DNA of 64,000 nucleotides, taken from the NCBI RefSeq assembly GCF_048771995.1, contig NC_133063.1:73860514-73924513 (forward strand). Reading direction: 5' to 3'. Under the pieces are notes generated by a model, which was not told the origin of the DNA, searched no databases, and worked only from the letters and a program-made list of their open reading frames with translations. The stretch comes from Taeniopygia guttata. Taxonomy: Eukaryota; Chordata; Aves; Passeriformes; Estrildidae. This document shows, one piece after another, positions 14,338-28,035 of the stretch; positions within the stretch are counted from its first letter, which is position 1, and every line of letters starts with the position of its first letter. A program made the translations under genes and the position numbers.

Positions 14338-14577
14338 ACAACCCCAACAAATCAAACTAAACCAAATAAAAAAAAAAAACCCCAACAAAACAACACCCAA
14401 ACAAACAAAAAGCCAAACCAAAACAAAAACCAAACAAAACAAATAAATGAAACAAAAAAACCACCCACAAACAAACAAACAAGAAACCCCCAAAACCAAC
14501 CAACCAACCAACCAACCAAAAAAAAGAAAACCCCAAAAAAGCAAGCAAACAAACAAAAAACCCCAACCCAAAACCCT
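14338..14577 (+). repeat. A/C-only low-complexity block
   Basis: About 240 bp made almost wholly of A and C (AACCCC, AAAC, CCAA runs, including five CCAA units near 14,500). The open frames across it on both strands (NQTKPK / FWLVGW-type) are compositional artefacts. Confidence 0.92.
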
Positions 14578-15479
14578 CAGAGAAGCTCTTGTGTCTCTTA
14601 TCTGTGCAGTGTTCAGCTCCAGAGTTGCAGATATTGTTTATTTTTTTGTACTGCAATAGCACATAGAGAGGGAATCCCATTTCAGGAGGCCTGGAATCAG
14701 TAATGAAAGAAGATAAGTTTAGATGCAGGTTTGGTTGATGTACACCCATGCACACATACAAACCTGAAAGATTTTCTGTGAGATCTCAGACCCCCCAGAA
14801 AGCCAGTTCATAGCCTAGAGCTACTCTCTTCTACTTTCCAACCCTACTTTGTGGCTGCTTCTTCCTCATAGCATTTCCCTACCCGTATCCCCAGTGAAGA
14901 ACTTCTCCTGCGGGGCAAAAGCAAGAGCTACAGTCTATCCAATATACATGCCTCCATTTTGTGCTCCACTTGATAGGGTTCCCATGCCTCATTCTTTGTG
15001 CCCTTTTTACAGCTCTTTGAGGTGTATTTGTTTTATTCTGCGGATGCAATTTTTCTTCTTGTACCTGTGGCTGATATGTCTGCCTTTTAAAACATACTAG
15101 GCAAATAAATGAACAAGTTAGAGTCTCCAAATGCTAAAAATAATGTGCTAAATAGTAAACTAAATATGTAATTTTAAAATAAATAAATGAAAATTCTTTC
15201 ATACTTTATTGCTCCAGGCTGTGTCTAGAGATGCACTGAAGTTGTTGCAGGCTTAAGCAGTCAGCTTTTTTCTATACACCGAGTTTTCAGGATTGGGATT
15301 CATGCACCTCCATTTGGTATCATATGTTCAGAGAGAATACATTAACACATGGTATCTGATCTGGGGGAATAGGGCTGTTTTCCCTCCTTTCATTCCTCTC
15401 TACATATTTCTTTCCCTTGCTTTCCTCCCTTCTGTCTAGTCATGGCAGTGACTGAAATGCAGATACCGATTGCATGAAA
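14578..15479. other. Intergenic unique sequence
   Basis: AT-rich DNA up to the CR1 fragment, with no gene or repeat recognised. The last 100 bp could include a more diverged 5' part of the CR1 copy. Confidence 0.65.
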
Positions 15480-16192
15480 TTTAACAAGAATCAGTCCTGG
15501 AACCTGCAGGGCAACCCTGGATGTATGGGGAGACTGGGAATGAGATGCTGTAAGCAGGGCCATGGAAAGGCACCTGGGGGTCCTGGCAAGTTGCACATGG
15601 ATCAGCAGTGCCCTGGCAGCCAGGAGGGCCAACCCTGTCCTGGGGGGCATCAGGCACAGCTTCACCAGCCAGGCAAGGGAGGGGATTGTCCTGCTCTGCT
15701 CTGAGCTGGGGCAGCTTCACCTCAAGTGCTGGGGGCTGGTTTGGATGACAAATATAAAAGGATATTAAGCTGTTAGAGAACAGCCAAAGAGGGCCATGGG
15801 GATGGTGAAGGGCTTCGAGGGGAAGATGCATGAGGAGTGGCTGAGATCACTTGGTCTGCTCATCTTGGAGGAGACTGAGAGGAGACCTCATGCAGTTTAT
15901 GGCTTCATGACAATGGGAACAGAAGAGAAGACACTGATCTCACAGGACCTGAAGGTCATAATGCTGTGTCAGAGAAGGTTTAGGTTGGATATTAGGAAAA
16001 GTTTCTTCATCCAGAGGGCAGCTGGGCACCAGAACAGCTCCCCAGGGAAGTGGTCACCACATCAGCTGGAGAGTGTTTGGACAATGCTCTCAGGCACATG
16101 GTGTGTTTCTTGTCCTGTGAAGGTCCAGGAGCTGATGGTCCTTGTGGGTCCCTTGTAACTCAGAATATTTTAAGATTTTATGATGCAATGAG
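15480..16192 (+). mobile_element. CR1 LINE fragment, 5'-truncated, 3' end present
   Basis: About 700 bp of GC-richer sequence matches the 3' part of a chicken-repeat-1 retrotransposon in the plus orientation. Translation shows pieces of the CR1 ORF2 reverse-transcriptase C-terminal region, including RFRLDIRKSFF near 15,980 and EERPH-like and GKW-type remnants on either side. Familiar CR1 phrases follow: an AACAGCTCCCCAGGGAAGTG-type segment near 16,035, 'CTCAGGCACATGGTGTG' near 16,090 and 'CTTGTGGGTCCCTT' near 16,141. It ends in a decayed ATTCTATG-type tail (ATTTTATGATGCAATGAG, to about 16,192). Frameshifts and small deletions mark it as inactive. Boundaries are approximate, the 5' one especially. 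Confidence 0.9.
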
Positions 16193-17302
<1,110 letters not shown>

Positions 17303-20300
17303 TAGCTTTACTTTATATCAAAGGAACTCTGAGGACAAAATAGGCTAAATTTCAAGGAACATTCTGTCTGTCTACTCCTTTACAGACTGTAAGTGTTCAG
17401 CTGGGCTTCAAGGCCCAGGTTTCTACAGTTAATGCCATTTTATTTACAGGTTTCCAAGCACCCCTCTACTTTTATTTTTTAGTTTTAATTATTATTTTTA
17501 AATTATGCTTTTTAAATATTTTTGGTAACAATTGAAATCTGGGTAAGAAATGGGAGAAAAGGCAAGTTGCCTTGGGGCCAGGAATGACTAGATATACAGC
17601 TAATTGTTTTGGCTACTTTTTAAAAATTTCTCCCAGGGGCTCAAAAGCTGATCCCACCAGAAGGCAGATAACTGAATTAATTTGTCAAAGGCTTGATTGG
17701 TGCCTCCCAGAGTATTTGCATCTTCTAGGGCTTGGAAGGTGATATGCATTCCCTCTTCTCAGCACTGTGGTTAGTTGAATGCTGCCATTTTTACCATTAT
17801 AAACCCTGCCATGTTGCATAGAGGAACTGCAGCTGCTGCTTCTTGGGATACTGAGTAAAGCATGCTCCTGCAACAGCCCCCAGAGACCTGTGCACAGAAC
17901 AGCTTATTGAAACAGATGGGGTGAGGGAGGTATGCTTCATTGACAAAGCACATTTGTCTAAATACAAGAAGAATGAAAACACAGCACTTACCGCTGGTGC
18001 ATAATCTTAAATCCAATGAAGTCTGGAATGGGGGAGACGAATCCTGTGCTTGCCATGGTGTAATGCATAAACACACAAAAAAACCCCTTCTTCATTAATC
18101 CTTGATTTTTGAGTACATTTGCTTCTTAAAAAAATCCACAGAAAGCAGCCAGGCTGCTCGTATGAGCAAACTGAGAGATAAAGCAGAGCATTTAAATAAC
18201 TATAAACTCATGCTAGCTATGTCCTTTGCCACAATGTAGCAGAAGAACTATATAGAGCCTTCACAATGATGTGTAGAGGTTGCCCACAGAGCTTCTTATT
18301 TTTGAAACATACAACAGAAATACATTTTCTTTTGTGCTTCTCGGTCTTTCACTTAAGACTATGACAATTTTCATAGACATTAGAGGCTAAGCTCTGTGAG
18401 GTGTGGAGATTATTGTCCCTATATGGGTGTGGAAACAAAGGACATACAGCATGGTAGTTTTAATAGGAGCCAGAGGTAGAACCTGCAAATAAATTCTGCA
18501 CTCTCACCCTTATTTGGGTCTTCAGCATCTATTATTCTGCTGTTAAGTGAGAGCAAGTCCATGAGGTATTAGTCAAGATCAATGAAGATCAGCACGTAAA
18601 TCTTTCGTCTCTCATGTGGTGAATTCTGGTTTGGGAACAAAGAACATTTAGACTCCTGGAAATTCTCCCTCTCATATTTTTTCCTCTAAGGTAAGGAAAA
18701 ATTTTCATCTTTGGAACAAGATGCTTTATGGTCACAGTTATTTTTGGGCATGTGTTTACCAAAGCTGCTTATTCTCTGGGTTTGGCTAAGGCTTATTGCT
18801 CTGTTGTTGCTGATAAAGCCTGGTTGTGTTAAATGATGGTCTAGAACAGGTGGGAAGATGCAGTCTAAATCAACCTGAAACAATAGGTTTGAGCATGATC
18901 CTAAATTAAAGACTAAGAAAAAGTCTTATTTTCCTAGATTGCTTTTTTAGTTTCTCTGGTCCCATGCCTGATAACATAAACCTTCACACCTGGACTGAGA
19001 TATACAATTTGTGGGGCTTATGGGAAATTCTGTGCTTATGGGAAAAACAGTGCTTTCACTGTTTGAGTGAGTGGATTAGAATTTCTTGGGACACAGGTTC
19101 AGTCAGGTCACAGAAGAAGAATTTTGACCAGATTTAAGTCAGAACAGTGTGAAATATCTCTCAGGTAAAGGGAGGCTAAATGGATGGCTCCATCCACAAG
19201 AACTGCAGGATTTTGTACTGGGTGTCTTTCCCCACAGCTCTTCTACCTTCCTGGAGAGGGAGAGTAAGGATATGAATACTTAAAAGGACTTGGAATCCTG
19301 TTAGACTTAACATGTATCCCTATCAGGTTCAAAAATTGCACAACAATAGGCCAAATTACATTTATCTCTGGTAGACATATAGCCATTGGCCCAGTTACAC
19401 AGACTGTAGTCATACCTGAACAAAACCTACTTTCACTCTCCTGCTCTTATCACTGATGTACAAACTGTCATCTTCTTTAAACTTGCTGAGCAATTTGAAT
19501 GGCAAAACAGTATATTTTCAATAGGAAAATTATCAACAATGGTCTAGGTATCAGGATAGAAAACGTTCCATAAAACTAGCTCAACAAGCCAGCTGAGAAT
19601 TTCTCTGGAGAATTTTCCCAGCTCTTGGCATAGGGGACATCTCAGGAATATGGCCAGTAGGCAGGGAGGAAAGGGGTGTGAACTGTGGCATAATCCTTGG
19701 GGCTATTGTTTGTTAAAACAGCCCCAAGGTTCCCCTTAATTGTGTTGTGGGCTGAACTGGCTCCTAACCAGCTGCTGGGGTGTGAGAACTACAAATATGG
19801 TAGAGGTACTTTTCTTTCCTCTTCCTGCCAGCTGCAGATAGCACAGTTCAACAGAGAAAGCCTGGGTGCATGAGTGAGCCTCCCATCTCATTCTTGCAGT
19901 GGAGCTTTTGTGCTGTGTTGTGTTAGTGGATTCTAGCCCAGTCCTGGGATAGCTACCAACCAAGCAAACCAAATACTTCATTTCTTTAACTTACATCCCT
20001 TGGTGAGCTCACATATACACGCACATATATACACAAAATTCTAATGCAGGTGTCCACATGTCCACTTCCCACAGCAAAATAGGTATAAACAGTAGGAGAA
20101 ATAATACAGCTTAATATTTTATAATTGATGTATGTAGGGATGTGTTACTTAAGTATAAAAAAGAAACAAGTTATTTTACTAAAGGCAAAGAGAGAGATCA
20201 CACTTAGAATTTTCAACACTATTCTCCTGGATAATGTTTTATGCCAACATCTTTTACTTCATTTTGGGAACCTATTTATGAAATGAATTTTGAGAAATTA

Positions 20301-20890
20301 ATTTTTTCACAGGCTCTACATTTTGCAAGAGAATAAGTCTATACCAACACCAGGATTTTGTACAGGGATACTTGTGTGACATGCTTAAAAAAAAAAACAA
20401 CAAACGTCTCCCCAATAGCATGTCCACTCCTCATCCTTTTAACCTTTGTGAGAGGACATATAATGTAAAAATAAATCCATACAGGAGAAAGCCTACCAGT
20501 GTGTTTTGCTGCATATACAGATACCAGTCAGCCAGAGTTTCAAACATGCCATAGGATAGAATGTCACACCAGAAAGCCCAGTTTCACCATCTGCACACCT
20601 CGACAATCAGAACAGAATGATTGCCCAGTTTTCTAAAGTCCTCTCTGTCCTGTATCGGTTGCCATCTTGCCATGAAAAATAATCTGTATCTAACAGTTGT
20701 GCCTTAGCTCAACCAAGAACGGGAGACCAAAAAGGGAAATTTGACATATGCAAACCTGGGGCACCACACACCATATATAGACAGCACTAAGCACACTAGT
20801 CTGAAAAGAAGAGTGTCATGGGCCATTACTTCTAAGGACCATGTCAGAGAGCAGAACTTCAAATTACCTGACTTAACAGAGGTTAATAAG
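17303..20890. other. Intergenic, no gene recognised
   Basis: Unique AT-rich sequence with short unsupported frames (101 codons at most). No transposon or RNA gene recognised. Confidence 0.7.
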
Positions 20891-21250
20891 AATGACAGTA
20901 GACTCATAGAAACATTGAGGCTGAAAAGGCTTCTGAAATAATTGAGTCCAGCCATTGACCTAGCATTGCCAAGCCCAGCTCTAAACCATATCCCTAAGTT
21001 ACATGTCTGGGTCTTTTAAACACCTTCAGGGATGATGATTCAACCACTTTGCTGAGAAACTTCTACCACTGCTTTGGAACCCTTTTTGTAAAGAATTTTT
21101 TCTAATATCTACTCTAAAAGTCCCCTTGAAGCTGAGACTTTTTCCTCATCTCCTACAAGTGAGGAGTACACAAGTAACCTACCTTGTTACTTGTGAGAAG
21201 ATATCAATCCCCACTTTGCTACAGCCTCCTTTGAGGTAGCTGTATCCTCT
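20891..21250 (-). mobile_element. CR1 LINE fragment, reverse orientation, old
   Basis: The reverse complement reads through CR1 landmarks. It encodes a YSYLKGGCSKVGIDIFSQVT-like stretch of the ORF2 C-terminus near 21,240-21,185. Next come a degraded 'TAGATATTAGAAAAAATTC' segment, 'AAAGTGGTTGAATCATCATC', and 'CAATGGCTGGACTCAATTAT', then a decayed 'GTTTCTATGAGTC' tail at 20,891. It is more diverged than the 15.5-kb copy and carries small internal insertions near 21,140-21,180. It belongs to a different CR1 subfamily from the forward copy, judged from the 'TCAATGGTTGGACTC'-type 3' end. The inner boundary may extend to about 21,290. Confidence 0.88.
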
Positions 21251-24179
21251 TTTCAGGTAGCTTCCTTTAGCTTAGCTGCAGCTAAGATTTCCTTTTACTT
21301 TCTGTCCTTAATTTTGTTTTGCTTTTTTCTACAGATTTTACTGAAAAGACTTCACTATGAGGAGAAAAAGAAAAATACACAGGGACTCTTTTGATTTGCT
21401 AAATTTTCTGACCATTTAAGGTAATCTTACATGAACACATCCTAAGACGAACCTGCATGAAGTTTGTCTCACCATAAGTTCCCTGCCTACCTCCAGTTTG
21501 ACCCAGCTGCTGTTTATGCTACTCGCTAACACAGAGCTGGAGAAAGATAATGAAACAGGGAATCTATCCAGGAACAAAATTGCAAATTTTTTTCCAGAGG
21601 TAAATAAAAAGTTAAGCCCATTTGACAATGGGAAATTGATTCAAAGCAAAAATAGAAGCCCATATTTTGTCAGCTATCCAAGTTTTTTTTTCTGGTGAGA
21701 GGTTTTCACCACAGTTATAACCCCTTTTTGGTGGGGTTACATCACCATTTGATCTAAACCCCCACAGTAAGACTACATCTGCTACTAAGCTGTGTTGTAA
21801 ATGTCTTTAATTTTTATATTTCATCTGAAGGGAGTTGTTAAAGTAGGTTTACAGGGTGCTGGATCTTTGAATAAAAGACATCAGGACTGAAGCAAAGCTC
21901 TGCATGACACTTAATTTTCACTCTAATAAGCCCTCCTAAAACATTACAAGATTTTGGTTTTCCCTGAACTTGCTTTCTCTTCCTGCATGATTAGGATTTT
22001 TAAAATTTTTTTCTCCCTCCTTTTTTAAGGACACATTTGAGGAGAATGGTTTTATTTTTTGCCCAGATGACACCACTTCTCTTTTCACCCTAAGCCAGAT
22101 GTTCTCCTCTCTCTGAGCAAATCTCTCTGAAGTCCTTTTTCAAAGCCATTGCTTTTATTTAGTTTTTGTTGGTTTGGGTTTTTTTTTTTTGTTGTTTTTT
22201 TTTTTTTTTTTTTTTTACTGTTCCTCTGGACTCTCTGGGACCTTTAGTTTGACTTTTGTCCTTAAGGGTGGGAAGGGATCCTCAAATATGTCTGGGCTCA
22301 GATTTTAGGTTCCTTTGGATGTATTCTCCAAAAAATGAAACCCTTCTTGATCACTTGGAAGGGTCATTGTAGAACAAATATGAAGTCTTTCCCAGTCTGG
22401 TCTTTCCAAGTCCAAAGCACTTTCATTGGCTCTTTTTGTCCTGTATAACAGACAAGAGAGAAAATGAGGAGGCCAGGCTTTTGGTAGGACAACCCAGTTC
22501 TGAGAATATTTCCACACAGCCATTGAACCCGCCTGGTTTGGTTTTCATTTGAGAATCTTGTTTTCATTTTGGAGAAAAAAACATATTATTATAGATTGTG
22601 GACCTAGGTCATACAGCAGATAAATGCAAAAAAAGAGAAAATTCTGCTGTACTAAAGAAAAGAAAAATAATACTATCAATATTTGGAACCCAACCAATAG
22701 AACATAGAAAACCAAGCACTCTATATGCAATGTGATATTCATCTGAAGAAAGAATGATATTGTCAAAATGTAGAGAGATTTTGCAGAAGTTACAATAAGG
22801 GAATTACATGTTTTTATCCCTTTGGATAAGTGGGTTTGAAAAGAATTCAAGTATGTAAGAACAACATGAGTTGTGTTCAAGAGGCAAACCTGTATCCAGA
22901 ATTTGGTATTGTAATTCAAGATAGAGCTACTGAATTACTTGATGCATAGAAAATACCAGCTAGATGTGATGAGAAATATTTTTCTCTATTTTAAATCAAG
23001 GAATATCATCATCACTATTATTATTATTGCAACACAAAGGTATTGAAACCGAGCACTCAAAAGTCAGTAAATTTCATAAACAGATATTTTTCTGCAAGGT
23101 TTATACGACCATATTGTGTATCTATTTTTGATTCGCAATTTCATTGTGACACACATATTTTAATGGATTATATCTGTCATTAGTGCACACCATAAATACA
23201 ATAGTAATCGTCAGATTCATAGCTAGCACTCATGCAGAGCTGTATGTAATCACAATTCTCTACAAACATACTTGCCGTGTGCTCAGAGTTCAAGTGGTAA
23301 TTCCTGAATAAAGAACAGAGAGATCAGACTTGTGTAACACTCAGAACCATCTGTGCTCTTGGGGCTCCAGAGTGCAGACAAATGCCTGAATAGCTACTCC
23401 AAAGTACTTCTTGTCTGGACTATTTTCCTATGCCAGTATATTTATGCTTTCATTAAAATCATCAAGAATATCTGAAGCCTAATGTGTGCACCAGTCCCTA
23501 AAAATGCAGGGGCTTACTGCCCATTTCTCGGTAAATAGTCTGTAGAGATACAACATTAACTTTATTTCTAGCCTAGATATAATCTACTTAGATTCAAGCT
23601 ATTTCTTTCATGCTGTCCTTTTAATGTGTTTGGATATACACCCTTCCCCTGCTTCAGAAAACTTCTGAAAAGCCACCTTTCTATGAGGCATGCCAGGTGC
23701 TGGACTACTCCCGCTCTGTGGGTGTTCTTTCTTAAATTATTTTGTTTGTAATGAGTCGTGCCTTCAGGGCCCTATCTCACATTCCTTGCACACCCAACAT
23801 TCACTGTAGTTGATGGAGGTACAAAAGGCAGGCCTATATATTGTGCTGGCATCTACTGAGCTTTTTCCTAATTATGCCTCCTGTGTGGGCTCTGCTGTCT
23901 TTTCCAAGTGTGGTGCAGCTCCTCTTCCTGAGTTCAGCACCCTCTTTCACTCCCTCACCATTCCCCCTACCCTCCCCCTTTTTTTTTGGGTGGTATCTAA
24001 GTAAGATATTGCATGTGCTACTATCATGGACACACCTGCTTCCTGAATACAGTAGGCACTAATGTTTGTTTCTCCAACAATATATATGCTGCTATCCAAG
24101 ATGCTGAAAAACTGTCTTTACACCCACTTACCACCCTCTGAAAAAAATCACTGCTTCAATGTTTGTGGTGCATGTAATA
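21251..24179. other. Intergenic, no gene recognised
   Basis: Unique AT-rich DNA with the T/G tract at 22.16-22.22 kb. The 124-codon minus frame at 22545-22919 is hydrophobic AT-rich translation with no recognisable domain. Confidence 0.7.
22157..22216 (+). repeat. Poly(T)/T-G tract
   Basis: TTTGTTGGTTTGGG followed by two T homopolymers separated by GTTG. Confidence 0.85.
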
Positions 24180-25340
24180 TATTATAGTCTTAGTGATTCT
24201 TTCATATCTATCCTTATTAAAAACAGACTTAGCAAAGTTAATTAGGGGTAATTTGCATTCAAGCTATTCATTATTTACTTAGCTTTGAACTGCAAACTTT
24301 AGGAATGCCATTTGTTCATTAAAATTCCCAATCTTTGCCCACTTTCCCTTTGATAGCATAGTGGTTAAAGAAAGCTGTGCTTAGCTGCTGACTAACTATT
24401 CTCTGCATACTTCAGAGATGCCTGGAGGCCATTATTTCAGCATTAGAAAATAGTTAATATTGAATGGCATGAAGTTAAATTTGTGTTCATTTACTTATTA
24501 TGTTGAAAATCAGTTTTTCATTCTGTATAAATTTCTCAGCACTACCCTCAGCCAGGCTTTGTAAACTCTTAAAAAAATATAATAAACAATAATGAGAAGG
24601 TGGGGAGTTTTGAGAGAGGGTAAAAAAGGGGAATGAATCAGATCTTTGAAAAAGATGTTGTTGCTTTCCCTCTCCCCCTCACAAGTCAATTCTCACAGTT
24701 ACTACCCTTGCTGGCTGCTTTTAATAGTGTAAAGGAAAAGTAACTGCTTTTTACTGTTAACCACTAATCTGAACAATTACAGATCTGTAATTCCTCAGAA
24801 GCTCTTGCTGTGTACTCCTAACAGATACTGTAAGTTGAAAAAAGATGCAATGACATTTGTCTTGAAAACAGCGAAAAATGATCAATTTCTTAGTCACTCA
24901 ATGGGGATTGTTTCTCAAGTATATCTTTAGTAACTTGGCTATGCCTGTCTAGGATGCAGAAATGATCACGCCACAGCAAGAACCTCATAGGTTAGAAATA
25001 CAACCTCTGCAGAGGGCTGCAAGGCTGGCCAGATGCTGCTGTGCTACGTGGGCTGGGACAAATAATCTGGAACAAGTTTGGACAGTTTGCGCTTACTCAG
25101 GGATTGCTATTTGACAATGCCTCTGTTTGATTTTTCTTCTTCCAATGCAACTTAAAAATTATTAGATCTTCTAACACTCCCTCCCCCTTCCCTCCATCTC
25201 TTGAACTAATGAGCAAATAAGGAAAGAAAATTAAAGAATAAAAAATGTAAGCAGTGATAGGGTGAGATCAATAAACTGTGGATTGCTAGCACTGAATAAG
25301 CTTGACTAATCTTCTGCATATTGCATGTTGAGTTAACTTG
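24180..25340. promoter_or_regulatory. Candidate conserved regulatory region
   Basis: Unique, non-repetitive sequence with clustered developmental motifs: TTAATTAG at 24238-24245, a perfect POU octamer ATTTGCAT at 24251-24258, and an 18-bp palindrome AATTACAGATCTGTAATT at 24775-24792. No frame looks coding and no transposon is recognised. The texture resembles vertebrate enhancers near developmental genes. This is inference only; alignment to other birds or mammals is needed to support it. It could serve BNC2, whose 3' end is about 15.5 kb away. Confidence 0.3.
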
Positions 25341-27091
25341 TAAGAGAAATATGTTCCCTCTTATTGTCCTGTGTCTCATTGTGGGAAAGGAATCAGGGAC
25401 TACAAATTAAAATACCCTTGATTTAGGTTCTGTAGGGAGTGCCCAGTAGTTCTTTCTATACATGCTAGGAATTGAACTCTCTACACCCTTACAATGTAAT
25501 GAGAACTTTTGATTATTATTTTCAGCCTGTGACTTCTTTTGTGCTATCCTGTCCCGCCTCCAACAAAAAGTTAGCCAAAGATACTCTTCTGAGTAGCATC
25601 GGCATAAGACTCTGCAGTTTCAGACTCACTGCTACAGGGCCGAAGGTGAAAGGTGCCTGAATAGCAACCCAGGTAATACTATACAACATGCCAGCATAAG
25701 ACTTCTGGGGAATTCCTGAGCTGCAATTCACCATGCTGAGGATAATTCACTGGGTAGATACAGGGCTAAGAGGAGCTCACACAGAAGTGGGCAACTAATG
25801 GAAAGAACTATGTTTATCAACGTATTTCATTGCATGAGTTTTACACAAATAATGAGAAGTCTCTGAGTCACCAGTCCAGAGCAAATACTGCTCTTAGGAT
25901 GGCTTCTTTTCTTCCACCATCAAAAATTTTACTTGGGCTAATGCTGGTGATCATCAGTTTCCCCATATCACAGAACAAGGGAAGAAGGTTGGAGGTCTCT
26001 TCAGTCCCAGGGGAACCTATAAGAGAAGTTAGAGCAAGAATGAATAGGAAAATGCTTGACAGGTTATTAATTTCGTGTACAGACAGCAAATTTATATAGA
26101 ATGTGACTACCAGAGTGACAATGGACCTAAGTTCGTGATGCACCAGGCCCACAGCTGAACGCAAATAAAGTTTAAGTGACTCTCAGGAACAGACTGTTTA
26201 GGATATATGTAGAGTTTCAGTTCTCATTGTAAGACATACAGAGATAGAAATGACCTCTTTTTCTGAAGTATAGGTATGACAGCGAAGGAAGTAAGAAATA
26301 CCACAGACTAAGTGTAATTACTCAGATGGGAACCCATGTTTGCAACTCCACCTGCAAGGATCAAATTAGTAAGTTGGATTTTTGTATCTGCAACTGAAGG
26401 AATTATAGACTTTGCACTATATGTACGGTACTGATAGTAAGCTATGAAATAGGCTGCACTTTTTCCTTCTTTTTGAAAGGAGAAATGTATGTCTGAAAAA
26501 AGAAATCTCATTCGAACTCTGCATGTAAGACAATTTTCAGCAAATAGTGTCTACTTGTACTTTATTTCTAAGCTCTCTCATGTCAAAAATCACCAGTTTG
26601 TCACAAAGGGGAACTGTAAAGGGCAACTAAAGAAATTAAAAAATCTGTGTGCTGGATCTACTTCCGTTTGCATAAGAATAGGCTACATTTTAATCTCCTG
26701 AGCTTCCAGAGGAAATACTCGTGAGAGTCAAAAGAGAGTATTTTAATTACCTCAGAGATTCACAAGAAATTAGGCTTCAGTGATGCCTAGGATTGGTTAA
26801 ATTAATAGGGAATATGCTTCAGTCAGAATATTTGACAGTTATGCAGTGAATTTCTGGTGCCAGTGCATTTCCAATGGCTTCTGTAGGGTCAAGATTTAGC
26901 TCATGTTAGCTGTGAACCAAAGATCATGATTGAATGTGTTGATTCAGGCTACTGTTAGTGTCCTAGAAGAGGACAGCATACTGAGGTCAAATCCATCTGC
27001 TAATGTATATGGAGCTACAACTCTCAACCAGTTACATGGAAATAACATCAAATGATGAATATAGTAACATTTGATTGAGGGTTGGGATGTT

Positions 27092-27174
27092 TTTCTTTAA
27101 TTCTTTTTGGGTTTTGGTATTTGGGTTGGTTTTAAGATTTTCTTTTTTTCTTTTTTCTTTTTTTTTTTTTTTTT
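27092..27174 (+). repeat. T-rich tract with TTGGG segments
   Basis: Contains TTTTTGGGTTTTGG and TTTCTTTTTT runs ending in 18 T. Low complexity only. Confidence 0.8.
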
Positions 27175-27986
27175 GCTATGGGTTTTTATTATTATTATTT
27201 ATAAAAATTCTTAAAACCAATTTTTAATGTCCTGGGAAATATAATGTTCAAAAGGAAGACCTTGGTAATAGATAAAAAGAAAAGGATATGTAAAAGCCTG
27301 AGAAATATACAAATTCTGATCTCTGAGTACAGAACATACCCAGTGCTATGAAACAAGTTTTCTATGGATTTACATTGACATAATGTGACCCAAAGTGTAA
27401 CCATTTGTTTTATCATAAGCCTAAAACAAGATCACTTTGCTTTGACACCTAGTTTTGGCTGCAAATGCGCATGCATGTACCGACACACATGCACTCACAT
27501 TCTCTTCAACAGCCTTACAGCCATGCCACAGAGAAGTATGGTCTCTCTTGGATAAGCTGTGTTAAATTAAAATTAAACATCACCAAGCTTTGTGCTCAGC
27601 CTCCCCCTGCGAATGTTCTGCTGTGGGTGTGCAGGGGGTTAATATCACAAATGTTCCACAGGAGGTTAGTGGGATTCAGTTTCAGCTAACATTTATTTTG
27701 CCAGCTCCTGTTCACTTTCATCTCTGCTTATGAAAACTATTATCTTGTTTGTAATAATATATATGGACCACTGCAGCTGCGCTCTGCAAAATTCATCCAT
27801 GTTTTGAACTTTGCAAAAAAATTTTTTTAAAAATTCAAGTGTTTTAGCATTACTGATCCACCTTCCCAGCCTTGTCTCTCATTTAAATTGTAAGAAAAAC
27901 TTTCATTAAGGGTGGACTATCATGGTTCTGATGTAATCCCACAAGCAGTGAGGTTTTTGTCTTTTTCCTCAAGAGTAATTGCCAGG

Positions 27987-28035
27987 GTTTTTTTTTGTTG
28001 TTGTTGTTTTGGGGGTTTTTTTGGGTTTTTTTTTG
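27987..28035 (+). repeat. T/G tract (TTG, TTTTGGGGG)
   Basis: GTTGTTGTTG followed by GGGGGTTTTTTTGGG. It is the opposite orientation of the A/C blocks. Confidence 0.8.

Noticed and set aside
14260..14761. Frames of 93-147 codons on both strands
   Set aside because: Driven by the A/C-only low-complexity block; residue use is purely compositional.
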